DNA from: Pseudomonas putida
GTDB taxonomy: Bacteria > Pseudomonadota > Gammaproteobacteria > Pseudomonadales > Pseudomonadaceae
DNA: 64,000 nucleotides
Assembly: GCA_041879295.1 (NCBI GenBank)
Contig: CP047152.1
Span: 1,369,501 to 1,433,500 of the forward strand
Direction: 5' to 3'
The translations under genes were made by a program, and so were the position numbers. How positions within the stretch are numbered: the first letter of the stretch is position 1; every line of letters starts with the position of its first letter. This document shows positions 40,442-48,500 of the stretch, piece after piece. The notes beneath the pieces are model-generated. The model was not told the origin of the DNA. It searched no databases and was given only the letters and a program-made list of their open reading frames with translations.

Positions 40442-41248
40442 ATGCGTATGTGCCGCCGTGTAGTAACCGTCCTCGCACTCAGCCTGCCGCTTGCGGCCTG
40501 GGCTGAGGTCCCTGTAGTAGATGACAACGCAGGCAGCTATCCGCCTGTGGGTTATGGCACGAGCGGCGCCTATGCCGGGTCAGGGGCTTCGGCCCCTGCC
40601 TCTGCACAGGGCCAGCTGTTCATGCAGCTGCAACAGATGCAGGATCAGCTTTCCCGCCAGCAAGGCATCATCGAAGAGCTGCAAAACGATGTGTCGCGCA
40701 TGAAGCAGGAAAACCTGGAGCGTTACCAGGACCTGGACCGTCGCATCAACAGTGGCGCTGCGCCTGCCGCAACCCCTGACAATTCCTCCGGTGGTGGTGC
40801 GTCCAATGCCGCCCCCGATGCCGCAGCAGGTGCTGCTGCGCAACAACCGGCCGGCAGTAGCCAGCCCGGTGATCCGGCGAAAGAGAAGCTCTACTACGAC
40901 GCTGCTTTCGACCTGATCAAACAGAAAGACTTCGACAAGGCCAGCCAGGCGTTCAACGCCTTCCTGCGCAAGTACCCCAACAGCCAGTACGCCGGTAATG
41001 CCCAATACTGGTTGGGTGAAGTGAACCTGGCCAAGGGCGACCTGCAAGGCGCCAGCCAGGCCTTTGCCCAGGTCAGCCAGAAGTACCCGAAGCACAGCAA
41101 GGTGCCTGATTCGCTGTACAAACTGGCTGATGTCGAGCGCCGTATGGGTCATACCGACAAGGTGAAGGGCATCCTGCAGCAGGTCATCACCCAGTACCCG
41201 GGCACCTCTGCTGCTCAACTGGCCCAGCGTGACCTGCAGAAGCTCTAG
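40442..41248 (+). CDS. cpoB: CpoB (YbgF), cell-division coordinator
   Basis: 268 residues. Signal peptide about 1-21 (AAWA-EV), an N-terminal trimerising coiled coil (MQLQQMQDQLSRQQGIIEEL ...), an Ala/Ser/Pro linker, and C-terminal TPRs (YDAAFDLIKQKDFDKASQAF). CpoB links Tol energy to PBP1B. An intrinsic terminator ends the operon 27 bp after the stop. Confidence 0.94.
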   Translation: MRMCRRVVTVLALSLPLAAWAEVPVVDDNAGSYPPVGYGTSGAYAGSGASAPASAQGQLFMQLQQMQDQLSRQQGIIEELQNDVSRMKQENLERYQDLDRRINSGAAPAATPDNSSGGGASNAAPDAAAGAAAQQPAGSSQPGDPAKEKLYYDAAFDLIKQKDFDKASQAFNAFLRKYPNSQYAGNAQYWLGEVNLAKGDLQGASQAFAQVSQKYPKHSKVPDSLYKLADVERRMGHTDKVKGILQQVITQYPGTSAAQLAQRDLQKL

Positions 41249-41274
41249 GCGTCGCCGCTGTACCGCTCGAAAGA

Positions 41275-41300
41275 AACCCGCGCCAGTCGCGGGTTTTTTC
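41275..41300 (+). terminator. Terminator of the tol-pal operon
   Basis: AACCCGCG-CCAGT-CGCGGGTTTTTTCG, an 8-bp stem plus T-run. Confidence 0.9.
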
Positions 41301-41416
41301 GTTAGAATCACTGCCCTTTTTTCTTAAACACGCTGCTGCGGATAACGCTATGTCGAGTCCGCAACAGTGCCTGACGGAGGCGGACAGCCTGTTTAGCTGT
41401 CACGCCCGTGGCGAGC

Positions 41417-42064
41417 ATGCAAGACACATTACGCATCACCGAAGTCTTTTACTCTTTGCAGGGTGAGACGCGAACGGCCGGGCTGCCCACGGTTTTTGTG
41501 CGCCTCACCGGTTGCCCCCTGCGTTGCCAGTACTGCGACAGTGCCTATGCCTTTAGTGGCGGTACCGTGCGCACCCTTGATTCGATCCTTGAGCAGGTGG
41601 CCGGCTTCAAGCCGCGCTACGTCTGTGTCACCGGTGGCGAACCACTGGCGCAGCCCAACGCCTTGCCGTTGCTGCAGCGGCTGTGTGACGCCGGTTACGA
41701 GGTGTCGCTGGAGACCAGCGGTGCGCTGGATATTGCCGGCACCGACACCCGCGTCAGCCGTGTGGTCGACCTGAAAACCCCAGGTTCCGAAGAGTCGCAC
41801 CGTAATCGCTACGAGAACATCGAGCAGCTGACGCGTAACGACCAGGTAAAGTTCGTCATCTGTTCCCGCGAGGACTATGACTGGGCGGTATCCAAGCTGA
41901 TTCAGTACAACCTGGCTGAGCGTGCCGGTGAGGTGTTGTTCTCTCCCAGCCATCATCAGGTGAACGCCAGTGACCTGGCTGACTGGATCGTTGCCGACAA
42001 CTTGCCCGTACGCTTCCAGCTGCAGTTGCACAAGCTGCTGTGGAACGACGAGCCCGGACGTTGA
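41417..42064 (+). CDS. queE: 7-carboxy-7-deazaguanine synthase QueE
   Basis: 215 residues. Radical-SAM enzyme converting CPH4 to CDG in the queuosine pathway. The cluster motif is CPLRCQYC (Cys33, 37, 40). GE motif region [19 protein letters not shown] and Mg-binding SPS region SPSHHQ are visible. The ATG was chosen over an in-frame GTG three codons earlier. It lies 17 bp upstream of queC, so one operon. Confidence 0.95.
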   Translation: MQDTLRITEVFYSLQGETRTAGLPTVFVRLTGCPLRCQYCDSAYAFSGGTVRTLDSILEQVAGFKPRYVCVTGGEPLAQPNALPLLQRLCDAGYEVSLETSGALDIAGTDTRVSRVVDLKTPGSEESHRNRYENIEQLTRNDQVKFVICSREDYDWAVSKLIQYNLAERAGEVLFSPSHHQVNASDLADWIVADNLPVRFQLQLHKLLWNDEPGR

Positions 42065-42081
42065 TTGAGGAGCACGTATAC

Positions 42082-42756
42082 ATGACCGAAAAACGCGCAG
42101 TAATCCTGTTGTCCGGTGGCCTGGACTCAGCCACCGTGGTTGCCATGGCCAAAGCCGAAGGCTACAGCTGCTACACCATGAGCTTCGACTACGGGCAGCG
42201 TCATCGTGCCGAGCTGAACGCCGCTGCCCGCGTGGCCCGCGACCTGGGTGTGGTCGAGCACAAGGTCATTGGGCTGAACCTCGACGGCATCGGCGGTTCG
42301 GCATTGACCGACAGCAGCATCGACGTGCCGGAAGCCCCGGGTGAAGGCATTCCGGTCACTTACGTGCCGGCGCGCAATACTGTGTTCCTTTCGCTGGCCT
42401 TGGGTTGGGCAGAAGTACTGGAAGCGCGCGACATCTTCATTGGCGTCAATGCCGTGGATTACTCTGGCTACCCGGATTGCCGACCCGAGTTCGTCGAGGC
42501 CTTCGAGCGTATGGCCAACCTGGCGACCAAGGCTGGTGTAGAAGGGCAGGGCTTCCGCATCCAGGCGCCGCTGCAGAACATGAGCAAGGCTCAGATCGTG
42601 CAAGCTGGTATGGCTCGTGGTGTGGACTACAGCTTGACCGTTTCCTGCTACCAGGCCGACGATGACGGCCGTGCCTGTGGCAAATGCGACAGCTGCCGCC
42701 TGCGCGCCGATGGCTTCAAGGCAGCCGGTATCGAAGACCCGACGCGGTATTTTTGA
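42082..42756 (+). CDS. queC: 7-cyano-7-deazaguanine synthase QueC
   Basis: 224 residues. PP-loop ATPase [16 protein letters not shown] that converts CDG to preQ0 with ammonia. Zn-binding Cys cluster near the end: [25 protein letters not shown] lies 10 bp upstream of the ATG. Followed by the tRNA-Lys promoter 18 bp after the stop. Confidence 0.96.
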   Translation: MTEKRAVILLSGGLDSATVVAMAKAEGYSCYTMSFDYGQRHRAELNAAARVARDLGVVEHKVIGLNLDGIGGSALTDSSIDVPEAPGEGIPVTYVPARNTVFLSLALGWAEVLEARDIFIGVNAVDYSGYPDCRPEFVEAFERMANLATKAGVEGQGFRIQAPLQNMSKAQIVQAGMARGVDYSLTVSCYQADDDGRACGKCDSCRLRADGFKAAGIEDPTRYF

Positions 42757-42774
42757 ACAAAGTTTGATGGGGTA

Positions 42775-42802
42775 TTGATTTCTCGTTAGAAATCAGTATT
42801 AT
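42775..42802 (+). promoter_or_regulatory. Sigma-70 promoter of tRNA-Lys
   Basis: TTGATT, 16-bp spacer, TATTAT, 14 bp before the mature tRNA start. Confidence 0.75.
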
Positions 42803-42816
42803 ACGCGCCATCCAAC

Positions 42817-42892
42817 GGGTCGTTAGCTCAGTTGGTAGAGCAGTTGGCTTTTAACCAATTGGTCGTAGGTTCGAATCCTACACGACCCACCA
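42817..42892 (+). tRNA. tRNA-Lys(TTT)
   Basis: 76 nt with CCA encoded. Anticodon TTT in GGCTTTTAACC. D-loop AGCTCAGTTGGTAGAGC and T-arm GGTTCGAATCC are canonical. It forms the left flank of the accessory stretch. Confidence 0.97.
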
Positions 42893-43005
42893 TATGCAAA
42901 GCGGTTCGTGAGTACTAGAGAGGGAGGCTTGCATCAGCCAGTTTCTAGTCTTGCAGCCGTCTGAGGCGAACCTTAGGCTCGCTTCGTCGTGATGTAAATA
43001 TGGAA

Positions 43006-43032
43006 TAGCCCGCCTGTCATGGTGGGCTTTTT
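43006..43032 (+). terminator. Terminator downstream of tRNA-Lys
   Basis: AGCCCGCC-TGTCAT-GGTGGGCTTTTT, an 8-bp stem (one G:T) with a T-run, about 115 bp after the tRNA. Confidence 0.85.
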
Positions 43033-43106
43033 CGTGTCTGCCCTAGAAAAGTCAATGAGTTAGCGGGTTAGCGGGCTATCACGGCTATAGGTAACCGCGC
43101 GTCCGC

Positions 43107-43529
43107 ATGGTCATAAATCGCACGCAGCCGAAACCATGGCGCCAGTTTCCTAGCACGATGACTTGGGATAGCTCTGCCTTGTTCGTCGAACTACGGGCGG
43201 ATGGCTCGGCGCTCGCAGTGCTGGTTCAAGGGGAGGTGCGAGCGCTGTTGGGCGTGACTGTTTGACTTGCAGACGTTCGGGATGCCGGCGTCGTCTTTAC
43301 GCCTGATGTCATCGATCTGAATAGCAGGGTGGGTGTGAAAAGCTCCTCTGGGGCAACAGGTCGCTGGAACAGCTTGCAGCGCCCCTTACTGCTCGACGCA
43401 GCGTTCTTGAGCAAGGAGTTCCACGAAGCGCGCGGCAATAAGGAATTTTGTACCTTTCTAACCAGGACTGAAGATGATTGGAGTTGGCCAGCTGGGACGA
43501 GGCCATCTATCTGGCCATCGTCCCGATAA
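43107..43529 (+). pseudogene. Decayed ORF with an in-frame stop, unknown family
   Basis: One reading frame runs from an ATG at 43107 to a TAA at 43529 but contains a TGA at about 43263. Before the stop it reads as a plausible protein (SALFVELRADGSALAVLVQG), and after it continues in the same frame (DVRDAGVVFTPDVIDLNSRV, then DAAFLSKEFHEARGNKEF). The protein-like composition on both sides suggests a real gene inactivated by a nonsense change. I do not recognise the family. Its 3' end enters the repeated sequence flanking the toxin/immunity module, so it was joined there later. Confidence 0.4.
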
Positions 43530-43546
43530 TGCCAGTCAATTATTTT

Positions 43547-43912
43547 TCAACGATCTGCATAATGGGAAATGGTAAGCGCAATGAGCAGCACGATTTGGAT
43601 GGCTAACATGCTCACCAATAATCGTTTCATGTTGGGCGGGAAACGTTTAACTTCATTTAAGTCAATTAAGCCTCTGCGCAAAAAAATTGTCGGTATGGCA
43701 AGTACCATAGAGATCAATCCCGTACGCATGACTTTACCAAGCAAGCCTGCATGTTGGAATGTTTTTTTATTGCCAGTCACGAACTTACAATTTGTGAGAA
43801 ACGACTCAAAGTCTTCAGTGTATCTATGCGCAATATAGCACTGCACGATCATCGCCAGATTCATGGGCGCAAGGATAAACAACGCAATTAATCCAGGGTC
43901 AACTTGATTCAC
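43547..43912 (-). CDS. Putative immunity protein, copy B (three TM segments)
   Basis: 121 residues, GTG start overlapping the stop of the truncated toxin by GTGA, exactly as in copy A. Three hydrophobic segments (about 7-28, 63-82, 97-118) and a charged N-terminal loop (RYTEDFESFLTNCKFVTGNKK). About 26 substitutions separate it from copy A over 121 aligned residues. An intact reading frame beside a truncated toxin is typical of orphan immunity. Base composition is lower in GC than flanking genes. No family recognised; immunity role is inferred from position, size and topology. Confidence 0.7.
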   Translation of the reverse strand: MNQVDPGLIALFILAPMNLAMIVQCYIAHRYTEDFESFLTNCKFVTGNKKTFQHAGLLGKVMRTGLISMVLAIPTIFLRRGLIDLNEVKRFPPNMKRLLVSMLAIQIVLLIALTISHYADR

Positions 43913-44117
43913 TCCGATACCTCACGATATAAAAAATCACCCACCTTCTCGCCTCTCTCGCTCCCGAAGTCACCGGCGATTTTACCGCCTACTGTACCGC
44001 CTACCGCAGCACAAATCAGCGCTCTTGGGTCGCCTGTACTAAACCCCAGAACGACTGCACAAGCACCACCCCCCCTACCATACCCCCGAAGCTGCCGCCT
44101 CCCAGGCCACCTATCAT
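43909..44117 (-). pseudogene. Truncated 3' end of a glycine-zipper toxin gene, copy B
   Basis: Minus-strand remnant starting at a chance ATG (MIGGLGGGSFGGMVG), then a frameshift from an about 10-base deletion relative to copy A, and the tail GGACAVVLGFSTGDPRALIC ... GDFLYREVSE. It matches only the C-terminal half of copy A, and upstream sequence is unrelated, so this is an orphan toxin tip. Confidence 0.7.
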
Positions 44118-44258
44118 AAAAACTCAGTCAGTGCAGTATATCTTCAACGGGCTTTGCCTACTTATAACTGGGACTGAAGGTGATTGGAGTTGGCCAGCTG
44201 GGACTGGGCTATCTATCTGGCCATCGTAACGATTAAGCTAATGTCACTCAGCTAAGCT

Positions 44259-44624
44259 TCAACTATATACATAATGGAAAATGGTTAGTGCGATTAGCAG
44301 CATGATTTGGATTGTTAACAGGCTCACCAATAACCGCTTCGTGTTGGGCGGGAAACGTTTAACTTCATTTAAGTCAATTAAGTTTCTACGCAAAAAAATT
44401 GTCGGCATCGCCAGCACCAGAGAGATCGATCCCGTGCGCATGACTTTGCCCAGTAAGCCTGCATGCTGGAATATTTTCTTATTTCCGGTCACGTACGTAC
44501 AATTCGGAAGAAACGATTCAAAGTGCTCAGTATATTTGTGTGCGATGTAACAAAGCCCGATCATAGACAGAGTTATGGGGGCAAGTATCAACAGCGCAAT
44601 CCATCCAGGGTCAACTGCATTCAC
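44259..44624 (-). CDS. Putative immunity protein, copy A (three TM segments)
   Basis: 121 residues, GTG start within the GTGA overlap with the toxin stop; GAGG seven bases upstream. Topology as copy B: N-terminal helix, amphipathic loop HKYTEHFESFLPNCTYVTGN, then KVMRTGSISLVLAMPTIFLR and a final helix LLVSLLTIQIMLLIALTIFH. A small polytopic inner-membrane protein encoded immediately after a pore-like glycine-rich effector fits immunity to a membrane-depolarising toxin (as with Tse4/Tsi4-like pairs). Homology to any named family was not established. Confidence 0.7.
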   Translation of the reverse strand: MNAVDPGWIALLILAPITLSMIGLCYIAHKYTEHFESFLPNCTYVTGNKKIFQHAGLLGKVMRTGSISLVLAMPTIFLRRNLIDLNEVKRFPPNTKRLLVSLLTIQIMLLIALTIFHYVYS

Positions 44625-45093
44625 TCTGAAACCTCACTATATAATAAATCACCCATCATCTCGCCTCCCCAGCTTCCGATGTCTCCGAATATTTTACCGC
44701 CTACTGCACCGCCTACCACAGCACAAACCAGCGCTCCAGGGCCGCCTGTACTAAATCCCAGAACGACTACACAAGCACCACCCCCTGCCATACCTCCCGC
44801 ATACCCTCCGAGGCTGCCGCCTCCCAGGCCACCTATCAACGCCGAGCTTTCAACATATTTGGCGCGGCGGCACTGCTCCTCCCGGCCCATTGTGCAGGCT
44901 TTATGAATCGACAAGCCTGTGGCGGCCACATCCAGCGCAGTACCGATATACGTGCCTTTCTTGACCAGATTCGACGCTTTGGCAACACCAGATACCTTGT
45001 CTGCATAGCCGGCGATCTCGCTGTATGGAGGTAGCTGCGGGTCGAGATGCCCAATGCCTGCTTGACCTTCCCTTGGTTACGTGCATCGCTCAT
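44621..45093 (-). pseudogene. Frameshifted glycine-zipper effector (toxin tip), copy A
   Basis: An ATG at 45093 with GAGGTAA upstream starts MSDARNQGKVKQALGISTRS, then the frame ends. The continuation lies in another frame, open from 45076 to the TGA at 44621: SEIAGYADKVSGVAKASNLV, KKGTYIGTALDVAATGLSIH, then a Gly-rich part with IGGLGGGSLGGYAGGMAGGG and GGPGALVCAVVGGAVGGKIF. Two Gly-rich hydrophobic segments of this kind occur in pore-forming effectors. The break near residues 22-30 suggests a small deletion. Either the gene is dead or the start is downstream (an in-frame ATG at 44929). Stop overlaps the immunity start. Confidence 0.65.
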
Positions 45094-45097
45094 CGTC

Positions 45098-45231
45098 TTA
45101 CCTCACGCGCAAGTCATCGGGGCTCGGCTGAGGAACGTTTTGAGCCTGGGGTTGATTGGTCGGACGCTGACCGCCGCCGCCAGACAGAGATACTTGCTCG
45201 ATGCGATGTGGACGTTTCGTTTGCGCTACGG
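45098..45231 (-). pseudogene. C-terminal remnant of an upstream gene
   Basis: A minus-strand frame reads KRPHRIEQVSLSGGGGQRPT, then NQPQAQNVPQPSPDDLRVR and TAA, ending four bases before the toxin start. Coupled spacing suggests it is the tail of the former delivery or adaptor gene of the same operon, cut at about the transporter terminator. Too short to identify. Confidence 0.35.
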
Positions 45232-45237
45232 GTTTCG

Positions 45238-45258
45238 GAAAAAGGGCGCAGAGCGCCC
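45238..45258 (-). terminator. Intrinsic terminator of the CDF transporter gene
   Basis: On the minus strand GGGCGC-TCT-GCGCCC is followed by TTTTT, six bases after the transporter stop. Confidence 0.9.
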
Positions 45259-45263
45259 ACACA

Positions 45264-46223
45264 TCACTCGGCCCATTCCGGGTCGCCAGTGAACACCACC
45301 GTCAGCCAACGGTCCGGCCCTTCACCGCCCACCGCGTCACCAATTTCGTTACGCCACGCATCCCATTCATCAATGGTCTTGGCCGCCATGGTCTTGGGCA
45401 CGATGAAATACAGCTCAATTTCCCTCGAGCGCCCGACCTTGGCGACATAGGCGCGGTAAGACTGCAGGCCGTGGCGGGCGACGAAGGCCTTGGCCACTTC
45501 ATCCACGTGCAGTTTGAGGTCGCCGGGGGTGACCAGGAAGATTTCAGACAGCGCCTGACGCACCACCGACATCGGCAACGGCACGATCACCAGGCACACC
45601 AGCGCCAGCACCGCCGGGTCGATGTACGGTGATACCCATTCCAGCGAAGTGCCCTGTACTGCATAGCCAAAGCAGAAGGCGATCAGCAGCGCGGCAGTGA
45701 TGCTGGCTGACATCACCCAGCCCTTGACGTCCATGCGCACGAAGTCTGACTTCAGTTTGCGGTTGGCGCGTGCCTCGACGACGGCGATGCTCACGCAGGT
45801 GATCACCGTCAGCATTGCGTAGACCATGGCAATGCCGAACTCCAGGTGGCGCCCGCCTTGCAGCAGGCTGCTGACGGCGTTGATCAGCGCGTAGATTGCC
45901 ACGCCGCTGAGCAGGATGCCGTTGAGTGCCAGTACCATGGGCTCCAGGTGCCAGAAACCCATGGTGAAGCGTTCGCGCAGCTTGCGCGACATCTGCACGC
46001 TGGTGGTGTGCGAAGTGATCAGCTTGACCACCACAAGCGACAGCCCGCTCATGCTGGCATCCACCAGCGAGTAGACGCCGTCGAAGATGATGGAGAACGA
46101 GCCGGAGGCCAGGCCGAAGGCGATGCCGATGGTGGCAATGAACAGGGTGGCGGCGATCGAGGTGCGTAAAAGCCCTTGTTCGCTGGTGATGTCGAAGAAG
46201 GTGGATCGGGTTGCGGTTTGCAT
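45264..46223 (-). CDS. CDF-family cation transporter, atypical metal site
   Basis: 319 residues, six predicted TM helices plus a C-terminal ferredoxin-like cytoplasmic domain (about 215-315). CDF proteins export Zn2+, Fe2+ or Mn2+ against protons. The family's TM2 site DxxxD reads Y51-S-L-V-D55 here, and the TM5 HxxxD region (KSDFVRMDVKGWV) aligns with R163 and K167, so three of the four site-A ligands are altered. It may move another cation or work differently. Bounded by its own terminator; divergent REP and mcpU downstream. Confidence 0.82.
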   Translation of the reverse strand: MQTATRSTFFDITSEQGLLRTSIAATLFIATIGIAFGLASGSFSIIFDGVYSLVDASMSGLSLVVVKLITSHTTSVQMSRKLRERFTMGFWHLEPMVLALNGILLSGVAIYALINAVSSLLQGGRHLEFGIAMVYAMLTVITCVSIAVVEARANRKLKSDFVRMDVKGWVMSASITAALLIAFCFGYAVQGTSLEWVSPYIDPAVLALVCLVIVPLPMSVVRQALSEIFLVTPGDLKLHVDEVAKAFVARHGLQSYRAYVAKVGRSREIELYFIVPKTMAAKTIDEWDAWRNEIGDAVGGEGPDRWLTVVFTGDPEWAE

Positions 46224-46265
46224 GAGTAGTGCTCAGTAAAAACGACGATGCTGTTGTGTCTGCAA

Positions 46266-46362
46266 GGGCCTCTTCGCGGGCAAGCCCGCTCCCACAGGAT
46301 CTGCACCAGCCTCGAAAGCCACTACGCCCCTGTGAGAGCGGGCTTGCCCGCGAAGAGGCCCT
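46266..46362. repeat. REP element pair upstream of the CDF gene
   Basis: GGCCTCTTCGCGGGCAAGCC ... GGCTTGCCCGCGAAGAGGCC, an inverted pair about 40 bp apart between minus-strand genes. Confidence 0.9.
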
Positions 46363-46368
46363 TGCAGG

Positions 46369-48435
46369 TCAGACGCGAAACTGCTCCATCAGCGCCTGCT
46401 GCTGGTTGGCCAGCCGGTTCAATGCCTGGCTGATACGTGCTGATTCGTCGGCCTGGCCAGCCAGTGACTCTGTCACATCGCGGATGCCGGCCACGTTGCG
46501 GTTCACTTCCTCAGCCACCGCGCTCTGCTCTTCCGCTGCCGAGGCAATTTGCAGGTTCATGTCACTGATGACCGCCACCGCCTCGCCAATGCGTTGCAGT
46601 GCTGGCAATGCCTGTTCCATGCGTGCGGCGCTGTCCTGGGCCTGGCGTTGGCCTGCATGCATGGCCCCGACAACGTCTTGGGTGCCTTGCTGAAGGCCTT
46701 CGATAACTTGGCGAATTTCCTCCACCGAAACCTGCGTGCGCTGGGCCAGGCCGCGCACCTCATCGGCAACCACGGCGAAGCCACGCCCGGCTTCGCCTGC
46801 GCGGGCCGCTTCGATGGCGGCATTCAGTGCCAGCAGGTTGGTTTGCTCGGCAATGGTGCGGATCACTTCAAGCACCGAGCCGATTTGTCCGCTGCGGTCT
46901 TCCAGTGCGCGCGCCTCGTCCATGGCAGTGTTCATGCCTGCGGCCAGGCGGTCGATGCCCTGGCGCGTGCTGTCGACCAATTGCAAGCCTTCCTGGCTGG
47001 CTTGATCCGCAGCACGTGCGGCCTGGGCCGCCTGCGAGGCGTTGTGGGCGACATCCAGGGCCGTGGCGCTCATTTCGTTGGCCGCTGTGGCCACCTGTTC
47101 GATTTCGCGATGCTGTTGCTGCATACCGTTGCTGGTCTGGCTGGCGATGGCCGCCGATTGGTCGGCGGTGTCGCGTGCCTCCTGCAGCGACCCTTTGACC
47201 TGGGCGATAATCGGTTGCAACTTGTCGAGGAAGCGGTTGAACCAGTTGGTGAGCTGGCCCAGTTCATCCTGGCGGGCGTAGTCCAGGCGGCGAGTAAGGT
47301 CGCCTTCGCCACTGGCAATGTCTTCCAGGCGTGCAGCCACGGCCAGGATTGGCCGGCTAACACCGCGAGCGGTCAGCCACACCAGCAGCAAACCCGCGAT
47401 TGCCGTGCCAATGCCTATCAGCAGGCTGGTGAGGTTGGCGTTCTGGTTATGGGCATCAAGGCGCTGGTTGAGGGCGACGGCAGGCGCCTGCAGCACGCTT
47501 TCTGGCAGCTCCAGCAGAACCTGCCACGGGGCTGTGTCAGGGATTGGCGTGAAGGGGTGGGCCACCCGCAGCAGGCCGTCGGGTACTGCCTTGTCCATGG
47601 GCTTGCCGAGCGCGCTGTCGTCGCGACTGTTGCCCGCCAGCAGACCGGCGGCGGTAGCGATGCTCACCTGGCCCTGGCCGTCGAACAGATCGCGGCGGCC
47701 GTCCACGCTCAGTTGCTGCAGATTGGCCAGGCCGATGTCCAGGCCGACCACGCCGACTACCTTGCCGTGTTCCAGCAATGGCAGAGCGATGCTGGTCATC
47801 AGCACCTGACGGCCGTTGACCTCGTCGAGGTACGGTTCGAGCATGCAGGTTCTGGCGGTGTCCTGCGGACAGGTCAGCCAGCGGTTTTTCGCCGCGCCGT
47901 TGCTGCCAATGCTGTTGTCACCGAGCATCGTTTCCGGCATGGCTTCAAGTTCCAGGGTGCCGGGACTGGGTTGTGACCAGTACAGCGAGAAACGCCCGCT
48001 CTCATTGCTGCCCATGGCGTCCTGGCCGAGGTACTGGCTGTCCTGTTGGTCCAGGGCGTTGGGCTGGAACACCAGGTACAGGCCGATCACGTCCGGGTTG
48101 CCGGCGAGGCTGGCACGCGCCTGGCGGGTCAGTTCGGCGCGCAGGTCGCCACCACCCCGGGCCTTCAGCACTTGCACCAGGCGGGCAAAGCCATTGCCGT
48201 ACTGGTAGGCATCCATGAAGTAGCGCTGGATACGCAAGGCCTGGGTTTCGGCTTGGGCCTGCAGGCGCTGGCGGGCGCTGTTTTCAAGCATGGCGGTGTT
48301 GGCCTGGTTGACCAGGGCAGCGCTGCGGTGCGCCTGGGTCAGCGAGGTGGCTACCAGCAAGGCGACAATGGCCAGCAGGCACAGCCCGGCGAGCAGGGTG
48401 ATCTTCCATTGGATGGAGAGGCGACGCAGCGGCAT
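46369..48435 (-). CDS. mcpU: Methyl-accepting chemotaxis protein, McpU-like (polyamine chemoreceptor)
   Basis: 688 residues. TM1 about 13-33, periplasmic dCACHE ligand domain about 40-345 ([51 protein letters not shown]), TM2 about 350-370, HAMP, and the signalling hairpin [20 protein letters not shown]. In P. putida KT2440 the receptor at this locus, McpU, binds putrescine and cadaverine and controls chemotaxis and biofilm; identification here rests on synteny and domain plan. The start MPLRRLSIQ has AAGGAA upstream. The neighbouring gene encodes a PuuP-type putrescine importer. Confidence 0.88.
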   Translation of the reverse strand: MPLRRLSIQWKITLLAGLCLLAIVALLVATSLTQAHRSAALVNQANTAMLENSARQRLQAQAETQALRIQRYFMDAYQYGNGFARLVQVLKARGGGDLRAELTRQARASLAGNPDVIGLYLVFQPNALDQQDSQYLGQDAMGSNESGRFSLYWSQPSPGTLELEAMPETMLGDNSIGSNGAAKNRWLTCPQDTARTCMLEPYLDEVNGRQVLMTSIALPLLEHGKVVGVVGLDIGLANLQQLSVDGRRDLFDGQGQVSIATAAGLLAGNSRDDSALGKPMDKAVPDGLLRVAHPFTPIPDTAPWQVLLELPESVLQAPAVALNQRLDAHNQNANLTSLLIGIGTAIAGLLLVWLTARGVSRPILAVAARLEDIASGEGDLTRRLDYARQDELGQLTNWFNRFLDKLQPIIAQVKGSLQEARDTADQSAAIASQTSNGMQQQHREIEQVATAANEMSATALDVAHNASQAAQAARAADQASQEGLQLVDSTRQGIDRLAAGMNTAMDEARALEDRSGQIGSVLEVIRTIAEQTNLLALNAAIEAARAGEAGRGFAVVADEVRGLAQRTQVSVEEIRQVIEGLQQGTQDVVGAMHAGQRQAQDSAARMEQALPALQRIGEAVAVISDMNLQIASAAEEQSAVAEEVNRNVAGIRDVTESLAGQADESARISQALNRLANQQQALMEQFRV

Positions 48436-48459
48436 GAGGCTTTCCTTATCGATCAAGTA

Positions 48460-48488
48460 CAACGCCCGCGGTCAGGCGCGGGCGTTGT
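48460..48488 (-). terminator. Terminator between puuP and mcpU
   Basis: AACGCCCGCG-GTCAGG-CGCGGGCGTT, a perfect 10-bp stem followed on the minus strand by a GTAC-rich tail without a long T-run. Confidence 0.7.
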
Positions 48489-48500
48489 GGGCAGCAGGGG

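Larger units (their letters stand above)
43465..44838. repeat. Tandem duplication of a toxin-tip/immunity module
   Basis: Two diverged copies: 43465-44116 and 44171-44838. Each starts at GGACTGAAG...TTGGAGTTGGCCAGCTGGGA, contains a whole 121-codon immunity-like gene on the minus strand, and ends in the 3' part of the toxin at CCCAGGCCACCTATCA. The offset is 706 at one end, 712 through the immunity gene and 722 at the other, so small indels have accumulated. Copies differ at roughly a fifth of immunity residues. Confidence 0.85.

Noticed and set aside
41301..41416. preQ1 riboswitch upstream of queE
   Set aside because: I could not find a compact preQ1-like pseudoknot; only a plain leader.
43226..43506. 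Minus-strand small open frames opposite the decayed plus-strand ORF
   Set aside because: No ribosome site and no protein-like composition; the plus frame is more convincing.
44901..45086. Alternative frame at the toxin start (MHVTKGRSSRHW...)
   Set aside because: Basic, Trp/Arg-rich shadow of the real start frame.
42817..45263. Integrative element inserted at tRNA-Lys
   Set aside because: No integrase and no second copy of the tRNA 3' end in the interval.
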